A stretch of 64,000 bases of DNA, taken from positions 9,919,387-9,983,386 of the forward strand of contig NC_064034.1 of assembly GCF_932526225.1 (NCBI RefSeq). Direction: 5' to 3'. The notes beneath the pieces are model-generated. The model did not search any database. It worked only from the letters and a program-made list of their open reading frames with translations, and was not told the DNA's origin. Origin of the DNA: Nematostella vectensis. Lineage: Eukaryota > Cnidaria > Anthozoa > Actiniaria > Edwardsiidae. The position numbers and the translations under genes were made by a program. Below, in pieces: positions 57,801-60,800 of this stretch (position 1 is the stretch's first letter; each line of letters starts with the position of its first letter).

Positions 57801-60800
57801 AAAAAAAAAGTTACCTGCGCGACATCCGTAGAACTCTAGCCTCATGCAGATGCGGCTGTGCCATCCCCGTGGCACGAGTTTGATGTACCGCGCACGGACG
57901 GCAGGGCTGAGCGCGTTACTGCGCACGCTGTAGTTATCAACGTTGGCCTTGAGCATCTGTAAAACAATATCAATTAGGACACTTTCGCAAGTTAAAGCTC
58001 AGATGTGATTACAGCTTTTCCTGCGTCGCGAGACAAAACTCTTTTGGATTTATAATCATTTTTATCTAGAATTGCGTTCGACTAAAAATACCAAAGAATT
58101 TTTGCCCAGCGTACGGGGATGAGAGCCCCTTGGCGACCTCCCCTCGGCCTCCACTCAGCGAACAGTGCACAGAGATCTATATCTTAACCTTGTCGGCACT
58201 ACGGCGTCGGTACATGGCCCAGTGCACGCCATCCACACTAAAGAGCAGCTGGTACTGGGTCACCCACTGTCTGGCTTCACGGCGACCCTGGGTGTCAATC
58301 CTCGTTACCCTGGTAACGCGGCCAAAGTCCACCTTGATCCATTGGTTGTGATTGTTGTGACGAGCACACCACACTCCCTGATTACTATTCAATAGAAATA
58401 ACAAGCGAGCTCTTAGCATTTAAGCGTGTAATAGGTAGTAAGCGTTGCGTTTTCAAAAGTTACCTTCCGCGGCGGCGGTTGTGTAGGCGGGCTTGCCGGG
58501 CCGGGTAATGGTTGTTAAGTTCTGAGGAGGCCGTTATACGAGATGCTTTGATACTTCCCTTTTGCATACCAAGAGCGGTACTACACTGAGCAACTAGATA
58601 TAAAAATGAGGAAATGAAGAAAGATTAATAATTATAACTATTTTTCTTTTGCCATGACAAATTGCAACTTTCAAGGAACGTGGCCCTCTTGTTATTTGCA
58701 TCCAATATCATTCTCATTTTAAAGTCACCATTTCCATGAGAAACATTATCATCATAATCACCATTATCTTACATGGCCAACAAATTTAAAGACTTAATAA
58801 GAATTTTTATTAAGACATAAAATATCAAAATGTAATACCAGAGTGAGCTTGCATAAATGTAACACTTTTGTCAGTAACAATCCAAATACATCAATCAAAG
58901 CATGATATTCGTTAGAAATTCTGAGCATTTATCTGAACCATGTCATCATCATCATCATCATCCTCACAGAAATATTGTTCCCCACGGTATCATTTTTACC
59001 AACCATCCGTACCTTCACACCTGTACAACTCGTACCTTGACACCCGTACCACTCGTACCTTCACACCCGTACAACTCGTACCTTCACACCCGTACAACTC
59101 GTACCTTGACACCCGTACAACTCGTTACCTTCACACCCGTACAACTCGTACCTTCACACCCATACAACTCGTGCCTTCACACCTGTACAACTCGTACCTT
59201 CACACCTGTACAACTCGTACCTTCACACCCGTACAACTCGTACCTTCACACCCGTACAACTCGTACCTTCACACCCGTACAACTCGTACCTTCACACCCG
59301 TACAACTCGTACCTTCACACCCGTACAACTCGTACCTTCACACCCGTACAACTCGTACCTTGACACCCGTACAACTCGTACCTTCACACCCGTACATCTC
59401 GTACCTTCACACTCGTACAACTCGTACCTTCCCACCCGTACAACTCGTACCTTCACACCCGTACAACTCGTACCTTCACACCCGTACAACTCGTACCTTC
59501 ACACCCGTACAACTCGTACCTTCACACACGTACAACTCGTACCTTCACACCCGTACAACTCGTACCTTCACACCCGTACAACTCGTACCTTCAAACCCAT
59601 ACAACTCGTACCTTCACACCCGTACAACTCGTACCTTCACACCCGTACAACTCGTACCTTCACACCCGTACAACTCGTACCTTCACACCCGTACATCTCG
59701 TACCTTCACACTCGTACAACTCGTACCTTCCCACCCGTACAACTCGTACCTTCACACCCGTACAACTCGTACCTTCACACCCGTACAACTCGTACCTTCA
59801 CACCCGTACAACTCGTACCTTCACACACGTACAACTCGTACCTTCACACCCGTACAACTCGTACCTTCACACCCGTACAACTCGTACCTTCACACCCGTA
59901 CAACTCGTACCTTCACACACGTACAACTCGTACCTTCACACCTGTACAACTCGTTACCTTCACACCCGTACAACTCGTACCTTCACACCCATACAACTCG
60001 TTACCTTCACACCCGTACCACTCGTACCTTCACACCTGTACAACTCGTTACCTTCACACCCGTACAACTCGTACCTTCACACCCATACAACTCGTGCCTT
60101 CACACCCGTACAACTCGTACCTTCACACACGTACAACTCGTACCTTCACACCCGTACATCTCGTACCTTCACACTCGTACAACTCGTACCTTCACACCCG
60201 TACAACTCGTACCTTCACACCCGTACATCTCGTACCTTCACACTCGTACAACTCGTACCTTGACACCCGTACAACTCGTACCTTGACACCCGTACAACTC
60301 GTACCTTGACACCCGTACAACTCGTACCTTCACACCCGTACAACTCGTACCTTCACACCCGTACAACTCGTACCTTCACACCCGTACAACTCGTACCTTC
60401 ACACCCGTACAACTCGTACCTTCACACCCGTACAACTCGTACCTTCACACCCGTACAACTCGTACCTTCACACCCGTACAACTCGTACCTTCACACCCGT
60501 ACAACTCGTACCTTCACACCCGTACCACTCGTACCTTCACACTCGTACAACTCGTACCTTCACACACGTACAACTCGTACCTTCACACCCATACCACTCG
60601 TACCTTCACACCTGTACAACTCGTACCTTCACACCTGTACAACTCGTACCTTCACACCCGTACCACTCGTACCTTCACACCCGTACAACTCGAGGCGCAT
60701 AGATATCCAGCTTCTCCAGGCTATCGGGTATACACGCACGTAGACAGCACGGAAGGGCTTCAAGAACTGCTTGTATACGGGTGTGTGCCTATCTGTGTTT

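Noticed and set aside
58385-58390. Nearer CAG acceptor for D3 exon 2
   Set aside because: It breaks the frame with the phase-2 donor at 58463; the AATAG site restores [13 protein letters not shown], matching sister domains.
58940-60286. 448-codon plus-strand open frame and similar frames on both strands
   Set aside because: It is the 23-base minisatellite read through; the 23-residue periodic peptide is what a non-multiple-of-three repeat gives. Antisense to the D2-D3 intron.
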